Assembly (NCBI GenBank): GCA_000720375.1 | Contig: JOAA01000029.1 | Coordinates: 50,132 to 114,131, forward strand | Direction: 5' to 3' | Length of the DNA stretch: 64,000 bases | From: Rhodococcus rhodnii | GTDB lineage: Bacteria > Actinomycetota > Actinomycetes > Mycobacteriales > Pseudonocardiaceae | Shown here: one piece after another, positions 36,519 to 44,946 of the stretch | Layout of the letters: every line of letters begins with the position of its first letter | Position numbering within the stretch: the stretch's first letter is position 1 | The notes under the pieces: generated by a model | Databases searched by the model: none | What the model was told of the DNA's origin: nothing | The model's input: only the letters and a program-made list of their open reading frames with translations | Program-made: the position numbers and the translations under genes

Positions 36519-36611
36519 TTCATACCGTGCGGATTGATCACCGTCAACGGCCGCCCGCGGCTGCAGCGCCATGAGATTCAGCGGACACCGACCGATCTGG
36601 GAGGATTCGCA

Positions 36612-37295
36612 GTGGCCTCGGTACCAGTGCCGCGGTTGACCCCGCCGCCACGAACCATGCTGCGTGACACCGTTTACGAGTCCATCAAACAGATGCTGAT
36701 GGACCATGACCTGGCTCCCGGAGCCAGGCTGTCGATCGACGGGATCGCCAGGGAACTCCAAGTCTCGCCGACGCCGGTGCGCGAGGCGATGACCAAACTG
36801 GAGTCCGACGGTCTGGTGGCCAAACGGCCGCACGCCGGCTATGTCGTCGCGCCGCTGCTGGACGAGGCCAGTTTGGCGAATCTGTACGAGATGCGCGTTC
36901 TGCTTGAACCTCCTGCCGCGGGGCTGGCGGCGATGCGCGCGACTGACGAGCAGATCGCCGAGATGCGTGCTCTGGTCAAGACCATGACCACTCACCCGGC
37001 TGGGGAGAACTACGAGCAATACCGCGACTTCGCCGTCCGGGACGCGCAGTTGCACCGGCTGATCGCCGAAGCGTCCGGCAATCCACTGATCGTCGACGCG
37101 CTGTCTCGCCTGCACGCCCACACGCACAGCTATCGCCTTTACTTCAAGGTCGGCATTGCCGAGGAGACGACCCAGGAACACCAACGGATCGTCGAAGCGA
37201 TCGCCTCCCACGACACCGACGCAGCACCCCAGGCGATGTTTCGCCATCTCAGCGCGTCCAACGAGCGTCTCCTGGCGGTGTACGCGCAGGAGTAA
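36612..37295 (+). CDS. GntR-family regulator (FadR subfamily, FCD domain)
   Basis: 227 residues from the GTG at 36612, preceded by GGGAGG; an ATG 26 codons upstream is not conserved. Winged helix at about 15-75 (LSIDGIARELQVSPTPVREAMTKLES, the GntR recognition helix) and an all-helical FCD ligand domain with metal-type residues (Asp in RDFAVRDAQLHRLI; His residues in LHAHTHSYR). FCD regulators commonly sense sugar acids. It converges with the AOR gene and is divergent from the broken beta-helix gene; it probably controls the sugar operon at 37.3-44.6 kb. Confidence 0.92.
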   Translation: MASVPVPRLTPPPRTMLRDTVYESIKQMLMDHDLAPGARLSIDGIARELQVSPTPVREAMTKLESDGLVAKRPHAGYVVAPLLDEASLANLYEMRVLLEPPAAGLAAMRATDEQIAEMRALVKTMTTHPAGENYEQYRDFAVRDAQLHRLIAEASGNPLIVDALSRLHAHTHSYRLYFKVGIAEETTQEHQRIVEAIASHDTDAAPQAMFRHLSASNERLLAVYAQE

Positions 37296-37297
37296 CG

Positions 37298-38974
37298 CTA
37301 ATCGGGTGGCCATCCGAGCAACTCTCGCAAGCGTTTCACTGCCGCAGCGAAAACCCGCCGATCGAGCACGGCGCCCTTCAGCCGTCCACTGTCGACAGGC
37401 AGGGTGAAGAACCGGTCCGGCAGGGTGTCGTCCATCGACGTCAAGCCCTCGCGACGGTTGTATCGCCGCATCAGCGAAAGTCTTTGCCGGCCAGCGGCAC
37501 GTATCCCGGCAGGGGTGACATTCCGCCCAGTCACCGCAGAAACGAGCTCAGCCGCTGAAGCTTCGCTGAGATTGCGGGTGGGCGGCGCGGCGAACAGGCA
37601 TACACCGAGTGCGTCGTAGCCGCTCCACAGTTCCATCAGGTCGGCGACCAGTTTCACTTTCTTCTCACTCAACGACTCCATTGGCAGCCCTTCGGGCGGG
37701 CATTCTGGCGCGTTGGCGATGAATAGCTCGTTCCCCCTTTCGGGGTCGAAGTCGATGTCGTGTTCCACGGCGTCGTACCGCGGGCCCAACGGATTCACGG
37801 CGAACGCCAGAGCAAGCCCTTGATTGCCCCGAGGATCGAACACCGGCATCTCGATCCCTTTGCAATGCAATGCGAAACGCTCCGTCGCACGACCGTAGGC
37901 GCGAGCCGCCCGCGCGACTCCATCGGCGAGGATGGCGCCCTCGCCTGTCCGCCAGACGACCTGTCCGGCGAGCTGAACAAGCGCTTGCGCGTCACCGAAG
38001 TCCGGGCCGCCCGGTAGTTCACACCGGAATGCGAGCACGCCAGCCAACGACACCGGGTCGACGCCCCACTTGAGGCAGGAAGCATTGAGCTCCAGCACGG
38101 CCTGCACGTCGTCAATCCCGAGGTTCGCGGCGAACGCGGCGACCGCTTGCTGGTGCAGTGGACTGCCGTTGAACGACTTCATGCAGTCCTGCGGACAGCC
38201 CGGGCACGCGCCGGAGTTCTGAGTCATGCGGCCAAGGAACGCTTCCGGGGTGAATGCGTCGAGGTGCGCTTTGGCCGTGGTGTAGTTGCGTGCGCCCAGG
38301 TATCCTTCAAGATCGCCGGCGGGCCACGCGCCAAAACCTGGTGGCTCGAGTTGACCACGTGTCAACGGATTGCCTGGTACGCGCGACATGTAATCAGCAG
38401 TGATGTCGAGTTCGATGATCGGACGCGTTTCGTCGTTGACGACAACCACGGCTTTGCACCGTTTAGCGCCAAATATCGCGCCCATCCGCGCGGCGGGATA
38501 TCCGCGATCGGTGACCAGGCTCGCGAATCGGATCAGGTTCTCCCCTGCCGGTCCGATCGCAGCCACGTGTGTCGCCGGACCGTGCCGTGCGACAAGCAGA
38601 TCCGTGACCTCAGCGGTGTCGAGGCGCCAGAGATCCGAGGCATCGATCAGCCTCGCCTGACCGTTCTCGATCAGGACGTAACACGGTCGCGCCGCCCGGC
38701 CGGTCAGCACGACGCCGTCGAATCCGGTGTCGCCAAGCGCCGGCCCGAACGGACCCTCCACTCGGGACTCTGCGATTCCGCCCGATTGGGTTGATTTCGC
38801 GGTCAGCGCGAACCGGGTCATGGCCAGCGCACGGTGTCCGACGCCGAACACGATGGGCTGATCCGGGCGGTATGCCGACACTTTCGGGTGCGTTTCCGCG
38901 AGCAGCAGACGCACTCCGAGTGGCCCGTCGGTCGTCGTGGACAGTCCACTGGTGGGGTCGATGCGGAGGATCAC
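37298..38974 (-). CDS. Aldehyde:ferredoxin oxidoreductase-family tungsto/molybdoenzyme
   Basis: 558 residues. The [4Fe-4S] ligands are present: Cys257, Cys260, Cys264 in SGACPGCPQDC and the distant Cys459 in YDALGVCLFA, matching the C-x2-C-x3-C...C pattern of AOR enzymes. N-terminal pterin-binding segments GGIAESRVEGPFGPAL and FDGVVLTGRA fit. Such enzymes oxidise aldehydes to acids with ferredoxin and bis-pterin tungsten. They are best known from anaerobes, so presence in an aerobic-type actinomycete operon is notable. The GTG start (38972-38974) overlaps the ABC ATPase stop. Last gene of the sugar operon; probably acts on a sugar-derived aldehyde, which is inference. Confidence 0.88.
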   Translation of the reverse strand: MILRIDPTSGLSTTTDGPLGVRLLLAETHPKVSAYRPDQPIVFGVGHRALAMTRFALTAKSTQSGGIAESRVEGPFGPALGDTGFDGVVLTGRAARPCYVLIENGQARLIDASDLWRLDTAEVTDLLVARHGPATHVAAIGPAGENLIRFASLVTDRGYPAARMGAIFGAKRCKAVVVVNDETRPIIELDITADYMSRVPGNPLTRGQLEPPGFGAWPAGDLEGYLGARNYTTAKAHLDAFTPEAFLGRMTQNSGACPGCPQDCMKSFNGSPLHQQAVAAFAANLGIDDVQAVLELNASCLKWGVDPVSLAGVLAFRCELPGGPDFGDAQALVQLAGQVVWRTGEGAILADGVARAARAYGRATERFALHCKGIEMPVFDPRGNQGLALAFAVNPLGPRYDAVEHDIDFDPERGNELFIANAPECPPEGLPMESLSEKKVKLVADLMELWSGYDALGVCLFAAPPTRNLSEASAAELVSAVTGRNVTPAGIRAAGRQRLSLMRRYNRREGLTSMDDTLPDRFFTLPVDSGRLKGAVLDRRVFAAAVKRLRELLGWPPD

Positions 38975-40473
38975 GTCGGTGCGTCCGCGTGGATCAGGCC
39001 CATCACTTGACGGCTGACCGAGTCGTAGACGTGGTCGTTGACGACTTCGCCGCACACGTGGAAGCCGCGCATCACCACGATGCGGTCCGCCAACGTGACC
39101 ATCTCGACCAGGTCGCTCGTGATCAGCAGCACCGCGCGGCCGTCCGCGGCGAGCTGCCAGATCAGTTCGTGGAAAGCGGCTTTGGTTCGGACGTCGATGC
39201 CGACCGTCGGTTCGTCGATGATCAGGATCTCGGTGTCGGCGGCCAGCCACTTCGCCAGGCTCACCTTCTGCTGGTTGCCGCCGGAGAGCTGCCCGGCCAG
39301 TTGGGTCGGACTGGCCAGGCGAATTCCTAGCTTCGTCACGTACTCGTCGGCGAGTTGCCGTTCTTTACGTTGCGACACACCGCCGAACCGTTGTTGGATC
39401 CGGTCCCACACGGTGACCGCGATGTTCCTGCTCACCGGTTGGTCGAGGAAGAGGCCTTCGTCCTTACGGTCTTCCGGCACATATCCGATACGATATTTTT
39501 TCAACGCGTTGCGCACATCGGTGATCCGAGCGGTCTTCCCACGCACCCGAACATCGCCTGCGGTGATCGTCGACAAGCCGAGCAGCGCCTTCGCGAGCTC
39601 GCTCCGCCCGGCCCCGACCAGGCCGTACAAACCAAGAATCTCGCCCTTGTGTAAGGACAGTGATACGTCACGGTGACCAAACGCCGTGCTAACGCCGGAC
39701 AGCTCCAAGACCGGCTCGTCCGCAGCAGGTGGCCGAGGTGGCAGGTCGACCGTGCTGTGTTCCCTGCCGACCATCGCAGATATCAGATCTGATCGCTGAA
39801 GGTCCTTCAGCGGCACAGACTCCAGCCCCGAGACGCCGTCACGCAGCACGGTCACGGTGTCGCACAACGCATAGACCTCTTCAAGCTTGTGGCTGACGAA
39901 CAGGATCGCGATGCCGTTGTCGCGCAGTCCCCTGATCACGTCGAACAGCCGCTCCACTTCGCTCGGCGTGGACGCTGTGGTCGGCTCGTCCAGCAACAGC
40001 ACGCGGCTGTCCATCGACAGCGCTTTGGCGACTTCGATCAGTTGCAGCTGCGACACAGGCAGGCCGCGAACTCGCCGATCGGGGTCGAGCTCCAGGCCGA
40101 GTAGGTCGAGGCAACGCCGTGCTTCTTGACGCGCCGCGGCGCGATCGAGCAGGCCGCCCTTGGCGGGCAGATGCTGCAGCACGATGTTCTCGGCGACCGA
40201 GAACTCCGGCACGAGGTTGCGTTCCTGGTGCACGACGCCAACCCCGGCGCGCACTGCGGCATGTGGTGAGTCGAAGGCGACAGGCTCGCCGCCGATCGTC
40301 AGCGAACCGCCGTCGGGGCGGTGCACTCCGGTCAGGATTTTGATCAAGGTCGACTTGCCCGCACCGTTCTCGCCGAGCAACGCGTGTACCGAGCCCGGCG
40401 CGATGTTCAGGCTCGCGCCGTCAAGCGCTCGCACGCCGGGGAACACTTTGACGAGATTCTCCGCAACGAGCAT
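38971..40473 (-). CDS. Sugar ABC transporter ATPase, RbsA/MglA type
   Basis: 500 residues with two ATP-binding cassettes. First: GENGAGKST, signature LPVSQLQ (degenerate, as usual for the first half of RbsA), LLLDEPTTAS. Second: AGRSELAKAL (degenerate P-loop), IGYVPEDRKDEG, LSGGNQQKVSLAKWL and LIIDEPTVGID. This asymmetry is characteristic of the carbohydrate CUT2 family. Works with the two permeases upstream and the binding protein at 43560. Imports a monosaccharide-type compound. Confidence 0.94.
   Translation of the reverse strand: MLVAENLVKVFPGVRALDGASLNIAPGSVHALLGENGAGKSTLIKILTGVHRPDGGSLTIGGEPVAFDSPHAAVRAGVGVVHQERNLVPEFSVAENIVLQHLPAKGGLLDRAAARQEARRCLDLLGLELDPDRRVRGLPVSQLQLIEVAKALSMDSRVLLLDEPTTASTPSEVERLFDVIRGLRDNGIAILFVSHKLEEVYALCDTVTVLRDGVSGLESVPLKDLQRSDLISAMVGREHSTVDLPPRPPAADEPVLELSGVSTAFGHRDVSLSLHKGEILGLYGLVGAGRSELAKALLGLSTITAGDVRVRGKTARITDVRNALKKYRIGYVPEDRKDEGLFLDQPVSRNIAVTVWDRIQQRFGGVSQRKERQLADEYVTKLGIRLASPTQLAGQLSGGNQQKVSLAKWLAADTEILIIDEPTVGIDVRTKAAFHELIWQLAADGRAVLLITSDLVEMVTLADRIVVMRGFHVCGEVVNDHVYDSVSRQVMGLIHADAPT
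39480..39502. repeat. AT-rich micro-island on conserved IGYVPEDRK motif
   Basis: CATATCCGATACGATATTTT, then TTC; coding strand KKYRIGYV (aaa aaa tat cgt atc gga tat gtg) in the second cassette of the ABC ATPase. Confidence 0.7.
39778..39796. repeat. AT-rich micro-island in sugar ABC ATPase
   Basis: CAGATATCAGATCTGATCG; coding strand RSDLIS (cga tca gat ctg ata tct), between the two cassettes. Shares CAGATATCAGATCTGA exactly with the island at 50771-50800. Confidence 0.7.
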
Positions 40474-41417
40474 CAGTTACCAACTCCTCGGCGGTGCGTC
40501 AGGACGACCGTGCCGAGCACGACCGCGCCGACGACGAAGTTGACCCAGCTGGGATTGAGCGAGAACTGGGCTCTGGCGACGTCGACCAGTCGGACGATGA
40601 ACGCGGCCAGCACGGTGCCGGACACCGAAACCGCACCGCCGGACAACGCCACGCCGCCGATGATCGGCGCGGCGAAGCTGGCCAGCAGCCAGTCACCGCC
40701 GATGCTTTGGTTGACGCCAGGCGCGGACATCAACGTGACCACGGCCGCAACGCCGATCAACAGTCCGGAAAGGCCGTGCGCCATCACGATCGAGCGATTG
40801 TTGGAGATCCCGGACAGTCTCGCGGCCAGCGGATTTCCGCCACTGGCCAGCAAATGACGGCCCCAGATCGCCCGGCGCATGAACAGGGCCAGCACTCCCG
40901 CGACGGCCAGCGCGATCAGGAAGACCACTGGGATGTGCAGGATGGACGCCTGTCCGACGTCCTTCAGCGAATAGTTCGACGCCGTCGAGGTGCCAACGAG
41001 TTGGTACTGCAGTCCAGTCAGGATCGTCATCGTCGCCAAAGTGACGATGAACCCGTTGATCCGAGTCAGCACCACAAGCAAGCCGTTGATCGTGCCGACA
41101 GCCGCCCCGAGCACGAGCGCGCCGATCACCGCCAGCCACGCCGGCACGCCGAGATCGGCCATCGCCAGCCCACCGGTGACAGCGACGAACCCGCCCAGTG
41201 CGCCCACCGACAGGTTCATCTGCCCCACCGATAGCGCGACCATCTGCGCGAGTCCGATGAGGACAGGCACCGCGACGTACGTGAACAGCGTCTCGATCGC
41301 CGGTCCGGTCAGCAACGAACCGCTCGACGCGATCGCCAACGCGATGAACCCGACGATGGACACCGCCAGCAACGTGACCTCGGTCGAGTTCCACTTGGCC
41401 CTGCTGATGGTTGTCAC
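40473..41417 (-). CDS. Sugar ABC transporter permease, RbsC type
   Basis: 314 residues, about 8-10 membrane helices. Family features: ALSVGQMNLSVGALGGFVAV, the cytoplasmic coupling segment RRAIWGRHLLASGGNPLAARLSGI and [20 protein letters not shown] overlaps the upstream permease stop by 4 bp. One of two permeases that together form the membrane channel. Confidence 0.93.
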   Translation of the reverse strand: MTTISRAKWNSTEVTLLAVSIVGFIALAIASSGSLLTGPAIETLFTYVAVPVLIGLAQMVALSVGQMNLSVGALGGFVAVTGGLAMADLGVPAWLAVIGALVLGAAVGTINGLLVVLTRINGFIVTLATMTILTGLQYQLVGTSTASNYSLKDVGQASILHIPVVFLIALAVAGVLALFMRRAIWGRHLLASGGNPLAARLSGISNNRSIVMAHGLSGLLIGVAAVVTLMSAPGVNQSIGGDWLLASFAAPIIGGVALSGGAVSVSGTVLAAFIVRLVDVARAQFSLNPSWVNFVVGAVVLGTVVLTHRRGVGN

Positions 41418-42442
41418 CGGCTGGCCCTCCGTTCGGTGACGGCGTGCCGTATGCGGTCGACGGACAACGCCGCGAGCAGGATTGCGCCGAGCCAGATCGA
41501 CAGGCTTTGCACGCTTGCGCCGACCAACGTCAGTCCTTGCCGGACGATTTGGGTCAACGATGTGCCGAGCAACGTTCCGAGCACCGAGACCGCGCCGCCG
41601 GTGAGCAGCGTCCCGCCGAGCACCGGCCCGAGGAACGACGGCAGCATGAACTCCGCGCCGATTCCGGCGGTGAACGAGCCGCCGGTGACCGCGAGCATGA
41701 ATCCGGCCAGTGCGGCCAGCGCACCGGAAAGGGCATGAGCACCGACGATCCTGCGCTTTACCGGGATGCCGGACAGTTCCGCGGCGATGGGGTTGGCGCC
41801 GACCATCAACATTTCGCGGCCCATGCGGGCGCGCGAAAACAGGTAACCGACGAGCAGCATCGCGATCACGGCGAAGATGGCCAGTTGCGGGATCGCGCTC
41901 GACCCGCAGATCGGGCCGACGCAGACGTCAGCCAACGAGTACTGCCGCAATTCCTGCATGCCCGGCGGTTTCGTGGTGAACGCGGCGGCCTCGGTCAGCT
42001 CCGAGTACACCAAGGACACCAGGCCGAGCAGCGCGAAGTCCATCGCCAAGGTCACCACGAACGAGTTCACCCCGGACGCGGTGATGATCAACCCGGTCAA
42101 CGCGCCGATCGCGGCACCGGCCAGCAAACCGACGACCATGCCCGCGTAGAGAGGCAGGTTCCATATATCAAATCCGATTCCGGTGAACATCGCGCCGAAC
42201 GCGGCCATCCTGCCGACCGCGATGTTCAGGTGCCCGATCGACAGCACCGCCAGCTGCGCGAGACCAACCACGGTCAACGTCGCGATGTCGCGCAGCAGCG
42301 GGAAGATGACGAACTGTTCGTCGTAGAACTGCGGCCGGATCGCACCGAACACGATCACCAGCACGACCACCAACAGCACCAAGCCGACTCGTTGGTCGGC
42401 CAACAGGCGTGTTCGCGTGACTACCGACCGGTCGGTAGTCAC
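41414..42442 (-). CDS. Sugar ABC transporter permease, RbsC type
   Basis: 342 residues from the GTG at 42440-42442, which overlaps the enolase-family stop codon (GTGA). Features as in the paralogue: VLSIGHLNIAVGRMAAFGAM, RARMGREMLMVGANPIAAELSGI, GGTLLTGGAVSVLGTLL. An insertion in the middle (VCVGPICGSSAIP) carries two Cys. The first ten codons lie in a 34-bp perfect palindrome. Confidence 0.93.
   Translation of the reverse strand: MTTDRSVVTRTRLLADQRVGLVLLVVVLVIVFGAIRPQFYDEQFVIFPLLRDIATLTVVGLAQLAVLSIGHLNIAVGRMAAFGAMFTGIGFDIWNLPLYAGMVVGLLAGAAIGALTGLIITASGVNSFVVTLAMDFALLGLVSLVYSELTEAAAFTTKPPGMQELRQYSLADVCVGPICGSSAIPQLAIFAVIAMLLVGYLFSRARMGREMLMVGANPIAAELSGIPVKRRIVGAHALSGALAALAGFMLAVTGGSFTAGIGAEFMLPSFLGPVLGGTLLTGGAVSVLGTLLGTSLTQIVRQGLTLVGASVQSLSIWLGAILLAALSVDRIRHAVTERRASR
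42162..42181. repeat. AT-rich micro-island in sugar permease
   Basis: CATATATCAAATCCGATTCC; coding strand GIGFDIW (gga atc gga ttt gat ata tgg). Confidence 0.6.
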
Positions 42443-42446
42443 GCGA
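42413..42446. repeat. 34-bp perfect palindrome at a gene junction
   Basis: Arms TCGCGTGACTACCGACC (42413-42429) and GGTCGGTAGTCACGCGA (42430-42446) are exact reverse complements. It covers the enolase-gene stop (42439-42441) and the permease GTG start (42440-42442). In mRNA it would give a stem of about 15 bp that occludes the start codon. Confidence 0.9.
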
Positions 42447-43527
42447 CTCTCCGGTCGTCCATCGCGTCGCGGTTCCACGGGATACCGAGGCCCGGGGTGT
42501 CCGGGGCGATCGCGCGGCCGTTCTCGGTGGTCATCTCGCTGGTCGTGATCGACCGCAGCTGGGGGATGTGCTCGACGTAGCGGCCATTCGGGATCGCCGC
42601 GACCAGACTGACGTGCAGTTCCATCAGGAAGTGCGGGCAGACGTCCACATTGAACGCTTCGGCGAGGTGAGCGACCTTCAGCCACGGGGTGATCCCGCCG
42701 ATCCGGGCGACGTCGACCTGGACGACCGAGGCAGCGCCGCGTTCGAGGTAGTCCCGGAACTGGGCGATGGAGTACATCGACTCCCCTACCGCGATCGGGA
42801 TCGTGGTCGCCTTCGCCAGCCGCGCGTGCCCGCTGACGTCATCGGCCGGCATTGGTTCCTCGAGCCAGAACAGGCCGATCGGGGCGTACGCCTCGACTCG
42901 CCGCAGTGCCTCGGCGAGCGTCATCGACTGGTTGGCGTCCACCATCAGGTCGAAGTTCGGGCCGACGGCGTCGCGGACCGCAGCCAGTCGTTCGTAATCC
43001 TCGTTCGCGGACGGCTTGCCGACTTTGACCTTGATACCGCCCCACCCTGCGGTCACCGCGGCCTTGGCACCGTGCACCAATTCCTCAGTGGTCAGATGCA
43101 GCCAGCCACCCTCGGTGTCGTACAAGGGCACCGACTGGCGATATCCGCCCGCGACACGCCACAGTGGATCGTTCGCCCGGATGCACCGCAGGTCCCAGAG
43201 CGCCGTGTCGATCGCACTCAACGCGAGTGACGTGATCGCACCGACCGTTGTCGCCCGCGTCGAGGCGAACAGGTCCATCCAGATCGCCTCGATCAGGCTG
43301 GCGTCCTGGCCGATCAGCCTGGGCAGCAGGTGGTCCCTGAGCAATGCGAGGACCGCCGAGCCGCCCGTGCCGATCGTGTACGAATAGCCAAGGCCGACTG
43401 CTCCGTCGTCGGTCGTCACCTCCACGAAGACCGTTTCCTGTTCGATGAAGGCCTGCACCGCGTCCGTCCGGATCTGTTCGACCGGCAGGTCGACGATGAA
43501 TGCTTCGGCCTTGCTGACTAACGCCAC
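42439..43527 (-). CDS. Enolase-superfamily enzyme (mandelate racemase / sugar-acid dehydratase-like)
   Basis: 362 residues. Catalytic K-x-K at Lys166/Lys168 (GGIKVKVG), metal ligands Asp197 (MVDANQS), Glu223 (LEEP) and Glu249 (VGES), and a candidate general-acid His299 (CPHF). This is the mandelate racemase subgroup, whose members dehydrate sugar acids or isomerise muconate-type compounds. In an operon with ribose-type uptake and an FCD regulator, sugar-acid dehydration is the most likely role; substrate unproven. Translationally coupled to the downstream permease. Confidence 0.9.
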   Translation of the reverse strand: MALVSKAEAFIVDLPVEQIRTDAVQAFIEQETVFVEVTTDDGAVGLGYSYTIGTGGSAVLALLRDHLLPRLIGQDASLIEAIWMDLFASTRATTVGAITSLALSAIDTALWDLRCIRANDPLWRVAGGYRQSVPLYDTEGGWLHLTTEELVHGAKAAVTAGWGGIKVKVGKPSANEDYERLAAVRDAVGPNFDLMVDANQSMTLAEALRRVEAYAPIGLFWLEEPMPADDVSGHARLAKATTIPIAVGESMYSIAQFRDYLERGAASVVQVDVARIGGITPWLKVAHLAEAFNVDVCPHFLMELHVSLVAAIPNGRYVEHIPQLRSITTSEMTTENGRAIAPDTPGLGIPWNRDAMDDRRVA

Positions 43528-43559
43528 CCGTCAGACCCCTTTGATCACGTGCCCCTTGT

Positions 43560-44618
43560 TCACGAGCACAGCAGGACGTTGCCGGAGAACTCCGTCTTGA
43601 GCTGGTCGGTTTTGGCCTTCCGTTCGCCGTCGTAGGAGTCCACATTGGAAGTGGTGACCGTGAACGAGCCGGAGTCGATGACCTGACCGGGCTGTTTCAT
43701 CGTGCAGGCGCCGGTCGCCAGCTGGGACAGCGCCCATGCGCCGAGATACGCCTGGCCGGTCGGGTTCTGCGCGATGGTCGCGGCCACCGAGCCGTCCTTG
43801 ATGCCCGCCAGGATCTGCGGATCGTCGTCGATCGCCACGACCTTGATCGGCAGACCCGCGGACTTCACGCCGGCCGCCGCGGCGACCGCGGGGTTGTACG
43901 CGGTGGTGACGATTCCGTTGATCGCTTTGCCCTGCGCGGACAGCAGGTCGGCAACTGCCTTCTGTGCCGTCTGCAGGTCCTTGTCGACGTCGGTGACGGT
44001 GTTGGCCAGCACGACTTTGGCCGCGGTCTCGTCGATCGCCTTCTTCACGCCCGCGATCCGGCGCTGGGTGTTGGAGTCGACGTTGTTGCCGGTCAAGTGG
44101 ACAAGGCTGCCCTGCCCGCCCATCGCGTCGATGGTTGCCTTCGCGGCTTTGTACGCGGCTTCGCCGACGTCCGTTGACAGGCAGAAGTCGGCTTTGTCGA
44201 CGTCACCGGCCGGGCAGGAGCCGAGTGACGCGACGCTGAGCCCCTTGGCCTTGAGGTCGCTGAAGGTGCTGTTGATGTCCGTCGGCGAAGCACCGAACAC
44301 GCCGAACGCGTTGTAGCCCTGCGACGCCAGCGAGTTGATCACGCTGTTCTGCTTGGCCTGGTCCCACTGGCTGGTCTCGTCGAAGGCGGTTTCACCAAGG
44401 CCGAAGTCGGCTTTGGCCCGCTCGGCCGCGGCTTTCCACGGCTGGAAGTACTGGTGCGGCCCGCCGGGCACCAGCGCGACCTTCACCTGCGTCACGGGTT
44501 TCTTCTCCGGCCCGCTGTTGGCTGGTCCCGCGTTCGAACCGCGAGTGCTGCACGCCGTCAGGGCGGCTAAGCCCAGGGCGGCAACGCCAGCCCGGAGCAA
44601 GATCTTCTTGGACTTCAT
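43560..44618 (-). CDS. Sugar ABC transporter substrate-binding lipoprotein
   Basis: 352 residues; lipoprotein signal with lipobox LTAC (Cys23). Type-I periplasmic-binding fold of the RbsB/LacI kind: QWDQAKQNSVINSLASQGYNAFGVF, VHLTGNNVDSNTQRR, VVAIDDDPQILAGI. First gene of the leftward operon of seven components, so it sets expression. The ligand is unknown. Confidence 0.93.
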   Translation of the reverse strand: MKSKKILLRAGVAALGLAALTACSTRGSNAGPANSGPEKKPVTQVKVALVPGGPHQYFQPWKAAAERAKADFGLGETAFDETSQWDQAKQNSVINSLASQGYNAFGVFGASPTDINSTFSDLKAKGLSVASLGSCPAGDVDKADFCLSTDVGEAAYKAAKATIDAMGGQGSLVHLTGNNVDSNTQRRIAGVKKAIDETAAKVVLANTVTDVDKDLQTAQKAVADLLSAQGKAINGIVTTAYNPAVAAAAGVKSAGLPIKVVAIDDDPQILAGIKDGSVAATIAQNPTGQAYLGAWALSQLATGACTMKQPGQVIDSGSFTVTTSNVDSYDGERKAKTDQLKTEFSGNVLLCS

Positions 44619-44622
44619 CGGC

Positions 44623-44664
44623 CATCCTAGATCCTATAGGATATTGGATACCCGATTTCTAAAG
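44623..44664. promoter_or_regulatory. AT-rich island with palindrome upstream of sugar operon (candidate GntR operator)
   Basis: ATCCTATAGGAT (44632-44643) is a perfect 12-bp palindrome; ATTGGATACCCGATTTC follows. It lies just upstream of the binding-protein gene and belongs to the AT-rich island family. It could be the target of the GntR protein at 36612, but that protein's own upstream region has only a loosely similar AGGATCAGATATC. Confidence 0.45.
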
Positions 44665-44946
44665 GACGCCGACGGCTCTGTCAACTGTCATGACACAAAG
44701 GCGAGCGAGGAGCATGGCGCCAATCAACGACCCTGGCCACAGACCGGCTTGCGACCGGGACGTAGCGTTGGACCGCGCGACATGGCGCCCACCGAACAGC
44801 ACGACCGAGTTGGACTGCGCGACCTGCGCTCGCCGAACGGCGGAACGCGTCAGACATCCTGTATCGGATGCGAAATTGGCCAACCGTTCACCAACAGTTG
44901 ACGCAGGGCGTTACAAATTCGCCGCCGTCCGGTATGTTGCGCGACC
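44665..44946. other. Non-coding gap
   Basis: No convincing gene on either strand. Contains one AT-rich island (44856-44878) and presumably the promoter for the kinase-like gene. Confidence 0.4.
44856..44878. repeat. AT-rich micro-island upstream of kinase-like gene
   Basis: ATCCTGTATCGGATGCGAAAT; reverse strand ATTTCGCATCCGATACAG, close to the shared TTTCGTATCCGAT core. Confidence 0.55.
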
